Assembly: GCA_964390715.1 (NCBI GenBank)
Contig: CAYMIM010000015.1
Location: forward strand, 1-5,546
Reading direction: 5' to 3'
Length of the DNA stretch: 5,546 bases
Origin: JACOVP01 sp964390715
GTDB taxonomy: Archaea; Nanobdellota; Nanobdellia; SCGC-AAA011-G17; UBA489
Positions 1 to 5,546 of this stretch are shown one piece after another. The notes below the pieces were generated by a model, which saw nothing but the letters and a program-made list of their open reading frames with translations, made no database searches and was not told where the DNA came from. The position numbers were made by a program, and so were the translations under genes. The number at the start of each line of letters is the position of its first letter. Positions within the stretch are counted from its first letter, which is position 1.

Positions 1-615
1 AGATCTATAGTCAGCTATGAGCTGCATGGCTTCTTGTGCCAATGCAAATCGCAGTGTTAAGGAAACTCCAGATCTACGCCCTAAAACATAACCTATTCTT
101 CCATATTGACCTGGTCTACTGACAACAGCGACACTATGCCAGTTCTTTGCTGCGGCCATAATCATCGCGGGTCCACCAATGTCGATATTGATGCGAGCTT
201 GTTCTGCGGTGGAATCTGGTTTCGCGACTACATCGCTAAAGGGATAGAGATTACCTACAAACATATCAAAATAAACACCACACATAGCGGCTAAATATTG
301 TTGATGTGCGGGATTACCTCGTTCTGCTAAAAGTCCAGCGTGTACTTTAGGGTGTAATGTTTTGACTAAGCCGCCTTCCATTTCTCGTGCTCCAGTAAAA
401 TCCTCAACAGAAACATAATTTGTAGCAGTGCTCTGGCCTAAAAATTCTCTGATAACCTTGCCAGTGCCGCCGGTAGAATAAAAAACAACTTTAGGATTGC
501 AAGTATGCAAGTCTTCAAGTAAAGTAGTGAGACCACTCTTATCAAAAACACTCACCAGTACATGTTGTGGAACAATCAAATCTTTTACGGGAAATTTGTT
601 TTCTCGAATCGTCAT
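1..615 (-). CDS. purH: PurH, IMP cyclohydrolase domain (partial, 3' end beyond window)
   Basis: This is the N-terminal 205 residues of the purine enzyme that closes the last ring, converting FAICAR to IMP in the cytoplasm. In the usual bifunctional PurH an AICAR formyltransferase domain follows; it would lie beyond the left edge, so a stand-alone cyclohydrolase cannot be excluded. Family motifs are in order: SVFDKSG at about 22-28, STGGT at 47-51, VKTLHPKVHAG at about 84-94, NLYPF at 122-126, NIDIGGPAM at 143-151 and AAAK at 154-157. The residues matching the cyclohydrolase catalytic set of human ATIC (Lys66, Tyr104, Asp125, Lys137) are all present, here Lys85, Tyr124, Asp145 and Lys157. The reading frame is open to base 1 with no frameshift. 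The ATG lies two bases after the purE stop and has no clear ribosome-binding site, so translational coupling to purE is likely. The N-terminus is about ten residues longer than in E. coli. Confidence 0.95.
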   Translation of the reverse strand, partial: MTIRENKFPVKDLIVPQHVLVSVFDKSGLTTLLEDLHTCNPKVVFYSTGGTGKVIREFLGQSTATNYVSVEDFTGAREMEGGLVKTLHPKVHAGLLAERGNPAHQQYLAAMCGVYFDMFVGNLYPFSDVVAKPDSTAEQARINIDIGGPAMIMAAAKNWHSVAVVSRPGQYGRIGYVLGRRSGVSLTLRFALAQEAMQLIADYRS

Positions 616-617
616 GC

Positions 618-1139
618 TTATGCACCATACCAGCTTAAGTCCAAAGCGAGCTTGCCGTCAGCGCTAGTTAAAGCATCTAGTTTTTTCGAGCGTTGCTGGT
701 TGAGGATACCACGATAGATTGAGCTCATATGAGAATAGGATTGCGCGATATATCTTCCAACGTTTTCAGGTCGAGCAACAAAGACATTGGAGCTACCAGG
801 AGGATTGGTAAGACAGCTCATATTCATGCCATCAGGAGGGCAGCTAATAGTTGGTCTGTTCGAAAGGTAAGAGAGCATTCCAGAGAGGGCGTCTGTGCCT
901 CCAGCGACAGCGACATAAATTAAAGGACCTTTAAGTTGATCATAATCTTGTATGGCTTGAACAACAAGCAGGGGTTGCTTATGCGCGGAAATAATGCGCA
1001 CTTCATGGGGGATTTCAAAAGCTTTTAAAGAGCCGCAAATTTTCTCAAGATGTGGTCGATCGCTATCTGAGCCCGCGAAAACAACTGAGCATCCTACGTT
1101 CTGTTCAACAAGAGCTTTGAAACGTTCACTAACAGTCAT
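618..1139 (-). CDS. purE: PurE, class II phosphoribosylaminoimidazole carboxylase
   Basis: This enzyme carboxylates aminoimidazole ribonucleotide (AIR) to CAIR in purine synthesis. The PurE fold is shown by GSDSD (residues 26-30 counted from the ATG at 1148), SAHK (54-57), VAVAGGTDALSG (79-90) and ISCPP (101-105). SAHK with Lys, instead of the class I SAHR, together with VAVAG and ISCPP, matches the class II type of the animal PAICS carboxylase domain and Treponema denticola PurE. That type uses CO2 and AIR directly, not the PurK product N5-CAIR. Length, about 173 residues, is normal for a single-domain PurE. I chose the ATG at 1139 because a purine-rich AGAAGGGGG ends nine bases before it. 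The ATG at 1148 (176 residues) directly abuts that G run but remains possible. purE is the promoter-proximal gene of a purE-purH unit diverging from guaB-purA. Family is certain; class II is inferred from motifs. Confidence 0.93.
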   Translation of the reverse strand: MTVSERFKALVEQNVGCSVVFAGSDSDRPHLEKICGSLKAFEIPHEVRIISAHKQPLLVVQAIQDYDQLKGPLIYVAVAGGTDALSGMLSYLSNRPTISCPPDGMNMSCLTNPPGSSNVFVARPENVGRYIAQSYSHMSSIYRGILNQQRSKKLDALTSADGKLALDLSWYGA

Positions 1140-1148
1140 AGAATACAT

Positions 1149-1157
1149 CCCCCTTCT
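1149..1157 (-). promoter_or_regulatory. Ribosome-binding site of purE (decides the start)
   Basis: Minus-strand AGAAGGGGG lies directly next to the ATG at 1148 and nine bases before the in-frame ATG at 1139. Normal Shine-Dalgarno spacing therefore favours 1139. The match to GGAGG is imperfect, a G run rather than the exact consensus. Confidence 0.5.
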
Positions 1158-1168
1158 GAAAAATAATC

Positions 1169-1196
1169 ATGATAGGTTTGGCATCGCTTTATGCAA
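1169..1196 (-). promoter_or_regulatory. Putative sigma-70-type promoter for purE-purH
   Basis: On the minus strand TTGCAT (1191-1196, 3 of 6 to the -35 consensus) is followed after 16 bases by TATCAT (1169-1174, 5 of 6 to the -10 consensus). Transcription would begin near 1162, leaving a leader of about 15-25 bases that just holds the ribosome-binding site. It sits back to back with the guaB promoter. This is a pattern match only. Confidence 0.4.
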
Positions 1197-1205
1197 TATA
1201 AACCT

Positions 1206-1214
1206 TGCTATAAT
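1206..1214 (+). promoter_or_regulatory. Extended -10 promoter for guaB-purA
   Basis: TGCTATAAT is a perfect -10 hexamer (1209-1214) with the upstream TGn of an extended -10 element. No good -35 lies 16-18 bases upstream, as is usual for extended -10 promoters. The predicted start near 1221 gives a leader of about 60 bases before guaB. I see no purine riboswitch or hairpin in that leader. Confidence 0.5.
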
Positions 1215-1281
1215 TTTCTGTCCCAACAAAGTGATAAAAATAAAACGAAACATTTATACAGGATTAGTCTACGAACTAGCT

Positions 1282-2772
1282 ATGCCTAGGCAACAGTTAC
1301 CGAAAGACGAATTCTTCCTCCAAGCAGGATTGACTGCGCTGACGTATGATGATGTGCGTCTCGAAACAGGATACGCGGAAGTCATGCCTGAAGCTGTAGA
1401 CACAACCACATTGTTCTCAAGAAATACTCCTTTGAAAATACCTTTGGTAAGCGCCGCCATGGATACAGTAACAGAACATAAAATGGCTATTGCTATGGCT
1501 AAAGCGGGTGGTCTTGGAATTATTCACAGAAATTTAACGCCAGAGGCGCAGGCAAAAGAAGTCGCTCGGGTAAAATTTCATTTGCATGGGCAGATTAGAG
1601 AGCCGATCTGTGCGCATGAAACTGACACCATGCAGTCTATTTTAGATTTGAGAAGAGAGAAAGGATATTCATTTCATACTTTCCCGGTAGTGGACACACA
1701 AGGAAAATTAGTAGGCGTTATCTCAGAAAATGATTTTGATTTTTGTACAGAGCCATCACGTTTAGCTAGAGAGATCATGAGTACTAGTCTAGTCACTAGC
1801 CATCCAGAGACAACAGTGCGAGAAGCATATCAGCGAATGACAGCGGAAAAGAAAAAAGTATTGCCTTTAGTTGACGCTGCGGGGCGTCTTACAGGTCTCT
1901 ATATTTTCAGCGATGTCCGACGCATTGTGACGGAAAGTAATTCTGGATATAATGTCGATAAGAATGGACAATTAGTGGTTGGTGCGGCTATAGGAGTAGG
2001 TGATTATGACAGAGTAGAAAGATTGCTCGCCAAGAGAGTGGATGTAGTTGTCATTGACACCGCGCATGCGGATACAAAACCAGTAATAGAAACACTCACT
2101 ACGCTCAAAAAAAGCTTTCCATCGCTCGATGTCGTTGTTGGTAATATTTCTAACGGGAGATCAGCAAAACGATTGCTGGATGCTGGAGCCGATGGTATTA
2201 AGGTGGGACAAGGTCCAGGGTCTATTTGTACAACAAGAATAGTTGCGGGTATTGGTACTCCACAAGTGAGCGCAGTTTATTGGTGCGGAAGAGTTGCTGA
2301 TGAATATCAAGTGCCTGTCTGTGCTGACGGAGGATTGAAAAATTCTGGAGATATCCCTATAGCGATTGGAGCGGGCGCTCATTCCGTTATGATGGGGAGC
2401 ATGCTAGCGGGAACAGATGAAGCGCCAGGGGAAGTGGTGTATCTTGACGGAAACCAATGGAAAAGTTATCGAGGCATGGGTTCGTTAGCGGCTATGCAGG
2501 AACACGCTGGATCACGAGAGAGATATAGGACAGGAAAATCAACACTGGTGCCAGAAGGTGTGGAAGGATTAACTCCCTATAAAGGTCCGTTAGAAAAAGT
2601 TATCCTGATGAATGTCGGTGGATTGCGAAAAGGGATGGGGTATTTGGGTGCTGCGACTATAGAAGAATTGCGTGCTAAAGCAGATTTTATACGATTAACA
2701 GATGCAGGAAAGCAAGAGTCGCATCCGCATGATGTAAGAATAGTAAAAGATGCGCCAAATTACCGAAGATAG
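1282..2772 (+). CDS. guaB: GuaB, inosine-5'-monophosphate dehydrogenase
   Basis: It oxidises IMP to XMP with NAD+, the committed step to guanine nucleotides, in the cytosol. The 496 residues match full-length IMPDH. The first barrel half has LTYDDV (about 19-24) and PLVSAAMDTVTE (about 54-65). A tandem CBS (Bateman) module spans about 106-220. The second barrel half has IDTAHADT (258-265), the catalytic loop GPGSICTTR with Cys316, ADGG (348-351), YRGMGSLAAM (396-405) and the mobile flap Arg414-Tyr415 with LVPEGVEG. CBS pairs in this family bind ATP/GTP, so nucleotide control is likely. Oddities are Gln310 where Ile or Met normally precedes the catalytic loop, Ala263-Asp264-Thr265 where Gly-His-Ser is usual, and GNISNGRSA at the usual GNVATxEGA. 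The open frame extends back to 994, but that part is antisense to purE and not IMPDH-like; ATG 1282 gives normal family length. Its ribosome-binding site is weak. GMP reductase is excluded by the CBS pair and the flap. Confidence 0.96.
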   Translation: MPRQQLPKDEFFLQAGLTALTYDDVRLETGYAEVMPEAVDTTTLFSRNTPLKIPLVSAAMDTVTEHKMAIAMAKAGGLGIIHRNLTPEAQAKEVARVKFHLHGQIREPICAHETDTMQSILDLRREKGYSFHTFPVVDTQGKLVGVISENDFDFCTEPSRLAREIMSTSLVTSHPETTVREAYQRMTAEKKKVLPLVDAAGRLTGLYIFSDVRRIVTESNSGYNVDKNGQLVVGAAIGVGDYDRVERLLAKRVDVVVIDTAHADTKPVIETLTTLKKSFPSLDVVVGNISNGRSAKRLLDAGADGIKVGQGPGSICTTRIVAGIGTPQVSAVYWCGRVADEYQVPVCADGGLKNSGDIPIAIGAGAHSVMMGSMLAGTDEAPGEVVYLDGNQWKSYRGMGSLAAMQEHAGSRERYRTGKSTLVPEGVEGLTPYKGPLEKVILMNVGGLRKGMGYLGAATIEELRAKADFIRLTDAGKQESHPHDVRIVKDAPNYRR

Positions 2773-2774
2773 GA
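2771..2774 (+). promoter_or_regulatory. Ribosome-binding site of purA overlapping the guaB stop
   Basis: AGGA overlaps the last two bases of the guaB TAG stop and ends nine bases before the purA ATG. This spacing supports the ATG at 2784 and co-expression with guaB. Confidence 0.55.
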
Positions 2775-2783
2775 ACAACACAC

Positions 2784-4250
2784 ATGAAATTAGAAAGACT
2801 ACTTCAAGATGCACAAACTGCGGCAGTGCTTTGCCTTCAATTAGGAGATACTTCTAAAGGAAAAATAGTTGACTTACTTGCAGAAACATGGGCAGACGAG
2901 ATCTATCGTGGCACTGGTGGTAATAATGCGGGTCATACTGTAGTAATTAATGGTAAAAAGCATATTTTCCATTTGATACCTAGTGGTATTCTTCATGATG
3001 CTAGAGGAGTAGTCAATGTATTGGGCAATGGTATGGTTATCAATTTAGAAGTGTTACTAAAAGAGATGGCCGCTCTACGACAAGAAAGACATACCTATAA
3101 TCATCTACGTATTAGTCGTGACGCTCATGTTATTTTGCCATGGCACATTGCTTTGGATCAAGCGGAAAATAAATCACAAGCAAAAGGTGGTATAGGATCT
3201 ACAGGCAGAGGCGTTGGTCCTTGTTATGAAGATAAGATTGGTCGTCGCGGAGTTACTATTGGCGATCTCTACAGTAAAGAGACGTTGGTAAATAAATTAG
3301 AACTCTTACGTGCAAGATATCAAAAATTACAAGAATTACAAAGTCCAACTACACATCCTCTACCAAGTATAGATGAAGTTATGCATAATTTACAACTTTA
3401 CGCGGCAGAGATTCAACCATTGGTTCACAATACAGTAGCGGAAATTCAGGAATCATTACGAGCGGGCAGAAAGATTTTACTTGAAGGTGCCCAAGGATTA
3501 TTATTAAGTATTGAGCATGGTACAGGTCGTTATGCGACTTCATCAGACTGTTCCTTGAATGGTACAGCTTCTGGTGTAGGATTAAGCGCGTCAGATATAG
3601 ACATCAGTTTTGGATTAATGAAATTCCCTTTTATGAGTCGTGTGGGCGCTGGACCATTCCCAACAGAATTAGGTGGCGAAAGATCAGAAGAATATTGCGC
3701 TCCAGCAACTTGCACAATGAAAACTGAGCTAGAAACACATCAAATTCCTTTCACAGAAGTAGGGAAAAAGATTGATTATGATCCTACAGATCCAAAAATT
3801 AGAGCATTGATGAATAGCGAGGATCCTTTCTTACAAGGAGTTGGTATTCGTTTAGCTGGAGGAGAATTTGGTTCAACAACTGGACGTCCTAGAAGAATGG
3901 GTTGGACTGATCTTGTTAGTGGAAAATATGCCGCGAACATCAATAGATCTACTATACTTGTACTCGCGAAGGCTGATTGTCTTGCGGGAGCGAAAGAATT
4001 CAAGATATGTACGGGTTATGATCGTGCTGGCGCACCCATAGGTTTTACTCGAGATTGTGCGACTTTAACACAGGTGCAGCCCGTCTATCAAACTTATGAA
4101 GGGTATGGGGATATTCAAGACGTACGATCTTTTGAAAAACTTCCGAGAAGATTACAAGAAGCAAGTGAAGATGTGGAAAGATACATGGGCATTCCTGTAG
4201 GTATTATAGGTGTTGGTCCAGAAAGAAAGCAAACCATAATAAAAAACTAA
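2784..4250 (+). CDS. purA: PurA, adenylosuccinate synthetase, with internal insertion
   Basis: PurA joins IMP and aspartate using GTP to give adenylosuccinate, first step of the AMP branch. Conserved elements in order: GDTSKGK with Asp22 as likely catalytic base, GGNNAGHT with His51, STGRGVGP (139-146), EGAQG with Gln237, HGTGRYATSS, RVGAGPFPTEL just before residue 297, STTGRPRR (364-371, Arg368 and Arg370), and AKAD (Lys396, Asp398) at the guanine-binding site. At 488 residues it exceeds the usual 430 or so. Most of the excess is residues 297-360: 64 residues between PFPTEL and EFGSTTGR, against about 13 in E. coli. The phosphate loop is GDTSKGK rather than GDEGKGK, and HGTGRY replaces HGTYPY, so the active site is somewhat divergent, yet the key Asp, His, Gln, Arg and Lys are kept. 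It lies 11 bases after guaB, so both IMP-using branches would be transcribed together. Its stop is four bases from the converging sigma gene. Confidence 0.94.
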   Translation: MKLERLLQDAQTAAVLCLQLGDTSKGKIVDLLAETWADEIYRGTGGNNAGHTVVINGKKHIFHLIPSGILHDARGVVNVLGNGMVINLEVLLKEMAALRQERHTYNHLRISRDAHVILPWHIALDQAENKSQAKGGIGSTGRGVGPCYEDKIGRRGVTIGDLYSKETLVNKLELLRARYQKLQELQSPTTHPLPSIDEVMHNLQLYAAEIQPLVHNTVAEIQESLRAGRKILLEGAQGLLLSIEHGTGRYATSSDCSLNGTASGVGLSASDIDISFGLMKFPFMSRVGAGPFPTELGGERSEEYCAPATCTMKTELETHQIPFTEVGKKIDYDPTDPKIRALMNSEDPFLQGVGIRLAGGEFGSTTGRPRRMGWTDLVSGKYAANINRSTILVLAKADCLAGAKEFKICTGYDRAGAPIGFTRDCATLTQVQPVYQTYEGYGDIQDVRSFEKLPRRLQEASEDVERYMGIPVGIIGVGPERKQTIIKN

Positions 4251-4254
4251 AAAA

Positions 4255-4812
4255 TTAATCTCTCGTTCTATAAGCGCGTGCTAAAGGAGGAAGTTTGTCT
4301 AACAAAGATTTTCTTGCGCGAAATAAGCGAGTGCGTACGGTAGTTATAGGAACCTGTTCAGTAGCGCTAATCGTTTGCGGGTCAAGATCTACTAGAGTAG
4401 AAAGAAAAAGCGTTCTCCCCATAGGTTGAGGAATATCTTGCATACGTTGCAAAAGTTTATCCAACGCTTCGTCCTCCATAAGTGTCTGAAGAGGAGTCGG
4501 AGTGCGCGCCGCGGGGCTATAACTAAATCCGTCTAGAGAAACAACAGAAGGAGAATCTCTTTTTCTATAAGCATCAATGCAAATATTCTGGAAAATTCTA
4601 AACACATAATGACGAAGGTCTTGCTCGGGAATGATCTTGCCTTTGCGCAAATCTCGATGTGCGCGTAAGTAAGTCTCTTGGATAAAATCTTCGCATTGTT
4701 CTGGAGATAAGTGGAATGAAGTGCCCCTACCTAATAAAACAGAATAAAAAGATTGGACCGTTTGCGCTAGCTGGTCAAAAGTCGCTGATGGTAAAGCTGT
4801 CGTCGTAGTCAT
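4255..4812 (-). CDS. ECF-like RNA polymerase sigma-70 family factor
   Basis: This is a predicted alternative sigma factor that directs RNA polymerase to a specific set of promoters. The 185-residue protein has the two-domain ECF layout. A region 2 core is seen around 41-85 (EDFIQETYLRAHRDL, then LRHYVFRIFQNICIDAYRKRD). A linker of about 50 residues rich in Ser, Pro and Thr follows. Region 4 is a helix-turn-helix at about 133-174, ending in TTVRTRLFRARKSLLDKL, the usual TVkSRlxRARkxL signature. The start is taken as ATG 4812; an in-frame TTG at 4818 adds two residues. The Thr-rich N-terminus and absence of region 1 and 3 fit the ECF class. No anti-sigma gene with a membrane segment is seen on either side: upstream is a transglutaminase-like gene, downstream the converging purA. 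The ECF subgroup and target genes cannot be told from this sequence. Confidence 0.87.
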   Translation of the reverse strand: MTTTTALPSATFDQLAQTVQSFYSVLLGRGTSFHLSPEQCEDFIQETYLRAHRDLRKGKIIPEQDLRHYVFRIFQNICIDAYRKRDSPSVVSLDGFSYSPAARTPTPLQTLMEDEALDKLLQRMQDIPQPMGRTLFLSTLVDLDPQTISATEQVPITTVRTRLFRARKSLLDKLPPLARAYRTRD

Positions 4813-4843
4813 CTTCAAATCTCATTGAATAATGATTGTCTAA

Positions 4844-4920
4844 TGTCTCTTTACATAAAAAACAACAGTTTAGAAGGTTATAAAGATTCCGAAAAGAAGA
4901 AAAAAAGAAAAAAAGAGACA
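4844..4920. repeat. Long-spaced inverted repeat in the sigma gene leader
   Basis: TGTCTCTTT (4844-4852) and AAAGAGACA (4912-4920) are a perfect 9-base inverted pair separated by 59 bases; with one bulged base the match runs to about 12. The spacer contains the homopurine tract. A related TTGTCT lies just beside the left arm (4836-4841). The pair sits between the transglutaminase-like gene and the sigma gene. It could fold in RNA or be a protein-binding pair, but low complexity makes chance plausible. Confidence 0.35.
4891..4918 (-). terminator. T-rich tract after the transglutaminase-like gene, possible terminator
   Basis: The plus strand has 28 uninterrupted purines, including two A7G units (4900-4915). 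Transcripts on the minus strand would therefore meet long U runs starting a few bases after the stop codon at 4922-4924. No stable GC-rich hairpin precedes the runs, so this is not a classic intrinsic terminator. Termination or pausing here is inferred. If termination is efficient, the sigma gene needs its own promoter; a weak -10 candidate TATAAC lies at 4877-4882 (minus) with no convincing -35. Confidence 0.35.
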
Positions 4921-4921
4921 A

Positions 4922-5546
4922 TTAGTCCCTTGGAGCTCCAGCGGCAGTTGCGGCCGCGGCGCTGTCATACACGCTTATCTTGGCGTTGTCATCGGTTGGA
5001 TGATAGCCATGTTTATACGGATTCAGGTTGTAATTAGCGCCTACTTTACCATCGCCATCAAAGTCCAAACTGATAATCTTCCCAGTCTGCGGTTCAATGA
5101 AGATGAGAGAGCCATCAGGTAAATGAACATCCGTGACCGCGTGGCTATAATCCACTGTACCAGCGGCGTCTTTGTATTTGATCAAATAAGTGTACGTCGC
5201 GTCATATCCTAAACCCTGTAACCATTGCTCTAAATCATCAGCGAAGTCATCACAGTCATAGGTCGTTGCATTATACACTCTGCTGCTGATATTGCTGTTA
5301 GCGACATTCTGTGTGAGATTAGAAAGCAAAGTGTTATTCACAGTCGCGACAGTGAAATTGACTGGAGCGCCAGGCGGAGGATCAGTTCTTGTTTCTACAG
5401 GGATGCATTCTTGGACTGCTCCACCAGTAGACAATCTGCAATAATTAACAGAGACACCACCATCGATGCATTGACTTCCTGGAATTCCTTTCGCGCCTTC
5501 AGTGCAGCAGCTAAAGCCAATCAATCCTTTGCAAACATCATAGGTC
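4922..5546 (-). CDS. Cys-rich protein with transglutaminase/papain-like core (partial, 5' end missing)
   Basis: This is the C-terminal 207 residues of an open frame that continues past the right edge; a TTG at 5524 is not a credible start. Numbering is from the first full visible codon. Residues 5-47 carry six cysteines (5, 13, 14, 26, 36, 47), enough for three disulfides, which suggests an exported protein. A Pro-, Asn- and Thr-rich stretch follows. YDCDDFADDLEQW (Cys98), then SHAVTDVHLPDG (His135) and FIEPQTGK (Glu151), have the Cys-His-acidic order of the transglutaminase-like/bacterial cysteine proteinase superfamily, with Glu where Asp is usual. DFDGDGKVG (161-169) looks like a calcium-binding EF/dockerin loop but lacks the acidic residue at position 12. 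The tail is Ala-rich. Activity could be proteolysis, amide transfer or none; the substrate is unknown. Any signal peptide would lie outside the window. Fold assignment is a motif-based inference. Confidence 0.7.
   Translation of the reverse strand, partial: TYDVCKGLIGFSCCTEGAKGIPGSQCIDGGVSVNYCRLSTGGAVQECIPVETRTDPPPGAPVNFTVATVNNTLLSNLTQNVANSNISSRVYNATTYDCDDFADDLEQWLQGLGYDATYTYLIKYKDAAGTVDYSHAVTDVHLPDGSLIFIEPQTGKIISLDFDGDGKVGANYNLNPYKHGYHPTDDNAKISVYDSAAAATAAGAPRD

Noticed and set aside
106..294. Plus-strand open frame within purH
   Set aside because: It is antisense to conserved PurH motifs and has no recognisable features. Similar short frames opposite purE, guaB and purA were dismissed for the same reason.
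1242..1254. AAAACGAAACATT as a PurR box (Bacillus consensus AWWWCCGAACWWT)
   Set aside because: It matches 11 of 13 positions, but the mismatches fall in the CCGAAC core and no inverted partner is seen nearby. In AT-rich DNA this is not strong enough.
994..1281. N-terminal extension of the guaB reading frame by 96 residues
   Set aside because: Bases 994-1139 are antisense to the well-conserved purE gene and the rest is the AT-rich control region. The translated extension has no resemblance to IMPDH, and the ATG at 1282 gives normal family length.
1284..1291. GCCTAGGC palindrome overlapping the guaB start
   Set aside because: Only 8 bases, partly constrained by coding sequence, with no longer symmetry or partner site; chance is likely.
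2784..4250. purA as a PurZ-type enzyme (2-aminoadenine nucleotide synthesis)
   Set aside because: PurZ proteins lack the catalytic Asp of PurA, whereas Asp22 is kept here. The gene sits in a cellular purine operon with no phage genes around it.
4241..4260. Terminator between purA and the sigma gene
   Set aside because: The genes converge with a 4-base gap. The sequence is A-rich without a stable inverted repeat, so I cannot support a terminator.
4825..5037. Plus-strand open frame of 70 codons
   Set aside because: It is Lys-rich from the homopurine tract and then runs antisense to the transglutaminase-like gene. No ribosome-binding site or family motif is seen.

Overview
The window reads as chromosomal DNA of a bacterium with moderate GC content, probably from a poorly sampled lineage. 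The evidence for a bacterium is an ECF-type sigma factor gene, a near-perfect extended -10 promoter, and purine-rich ribosome-binding sites before two genes. The lineage cannot be named from sequence alone. Stop codons are TAA four times and TAG once. Tryptophan is TGG, so nothing suggests a recoded UGA.

Positions 1-4250 are a divergent purine nucleotide locus. On the minus strand, purE (class II AIR carboxylase) and purH (IMP cyclohydrolase domain, cut by the left edge) lie two bases apart and read outward from a 133-142 bp control region. On the plus strand, guaB (IMP dehydrogenase) and purA (adenylosuccinate synthetase) lie 11 bases apart and read the other way. PurE makes CAIR and PurH closes the ring to IMP. 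GuaB and PurA then draw on IMP for the guanine and adenine branches, so the control region separates supply of IMP from its two uses. The control region holds an extended -10 for guaB and a plausible -35/-10 pair for purE.

Positions 4255-4812 (minus) hold an ECF-like sigma factor that converges on purA with a 4-base gap. After a roughly 110 bp spacer with a T-rich tract and a long-spaced inverted repeat, positions 4922-5546 (minus) hold the 3' part of a gene for a cysteine-rich protein with a transglutaminase/papain-like Cys-His core. Its 5' end is outside the window.

The most interesting points are the class II PurE, which would not need PurK. Next are the PurA with an altered phosphate loop and about 50 extra residues before its Asp-binding loop, and the IMP dehydrogenase with unusual substitutions near its catalytic cysteine. 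The last is the uncharacterised Cys-rich protease- or transglutaminase-like protein. I see no clear sign of a wholly new multi-gene system.
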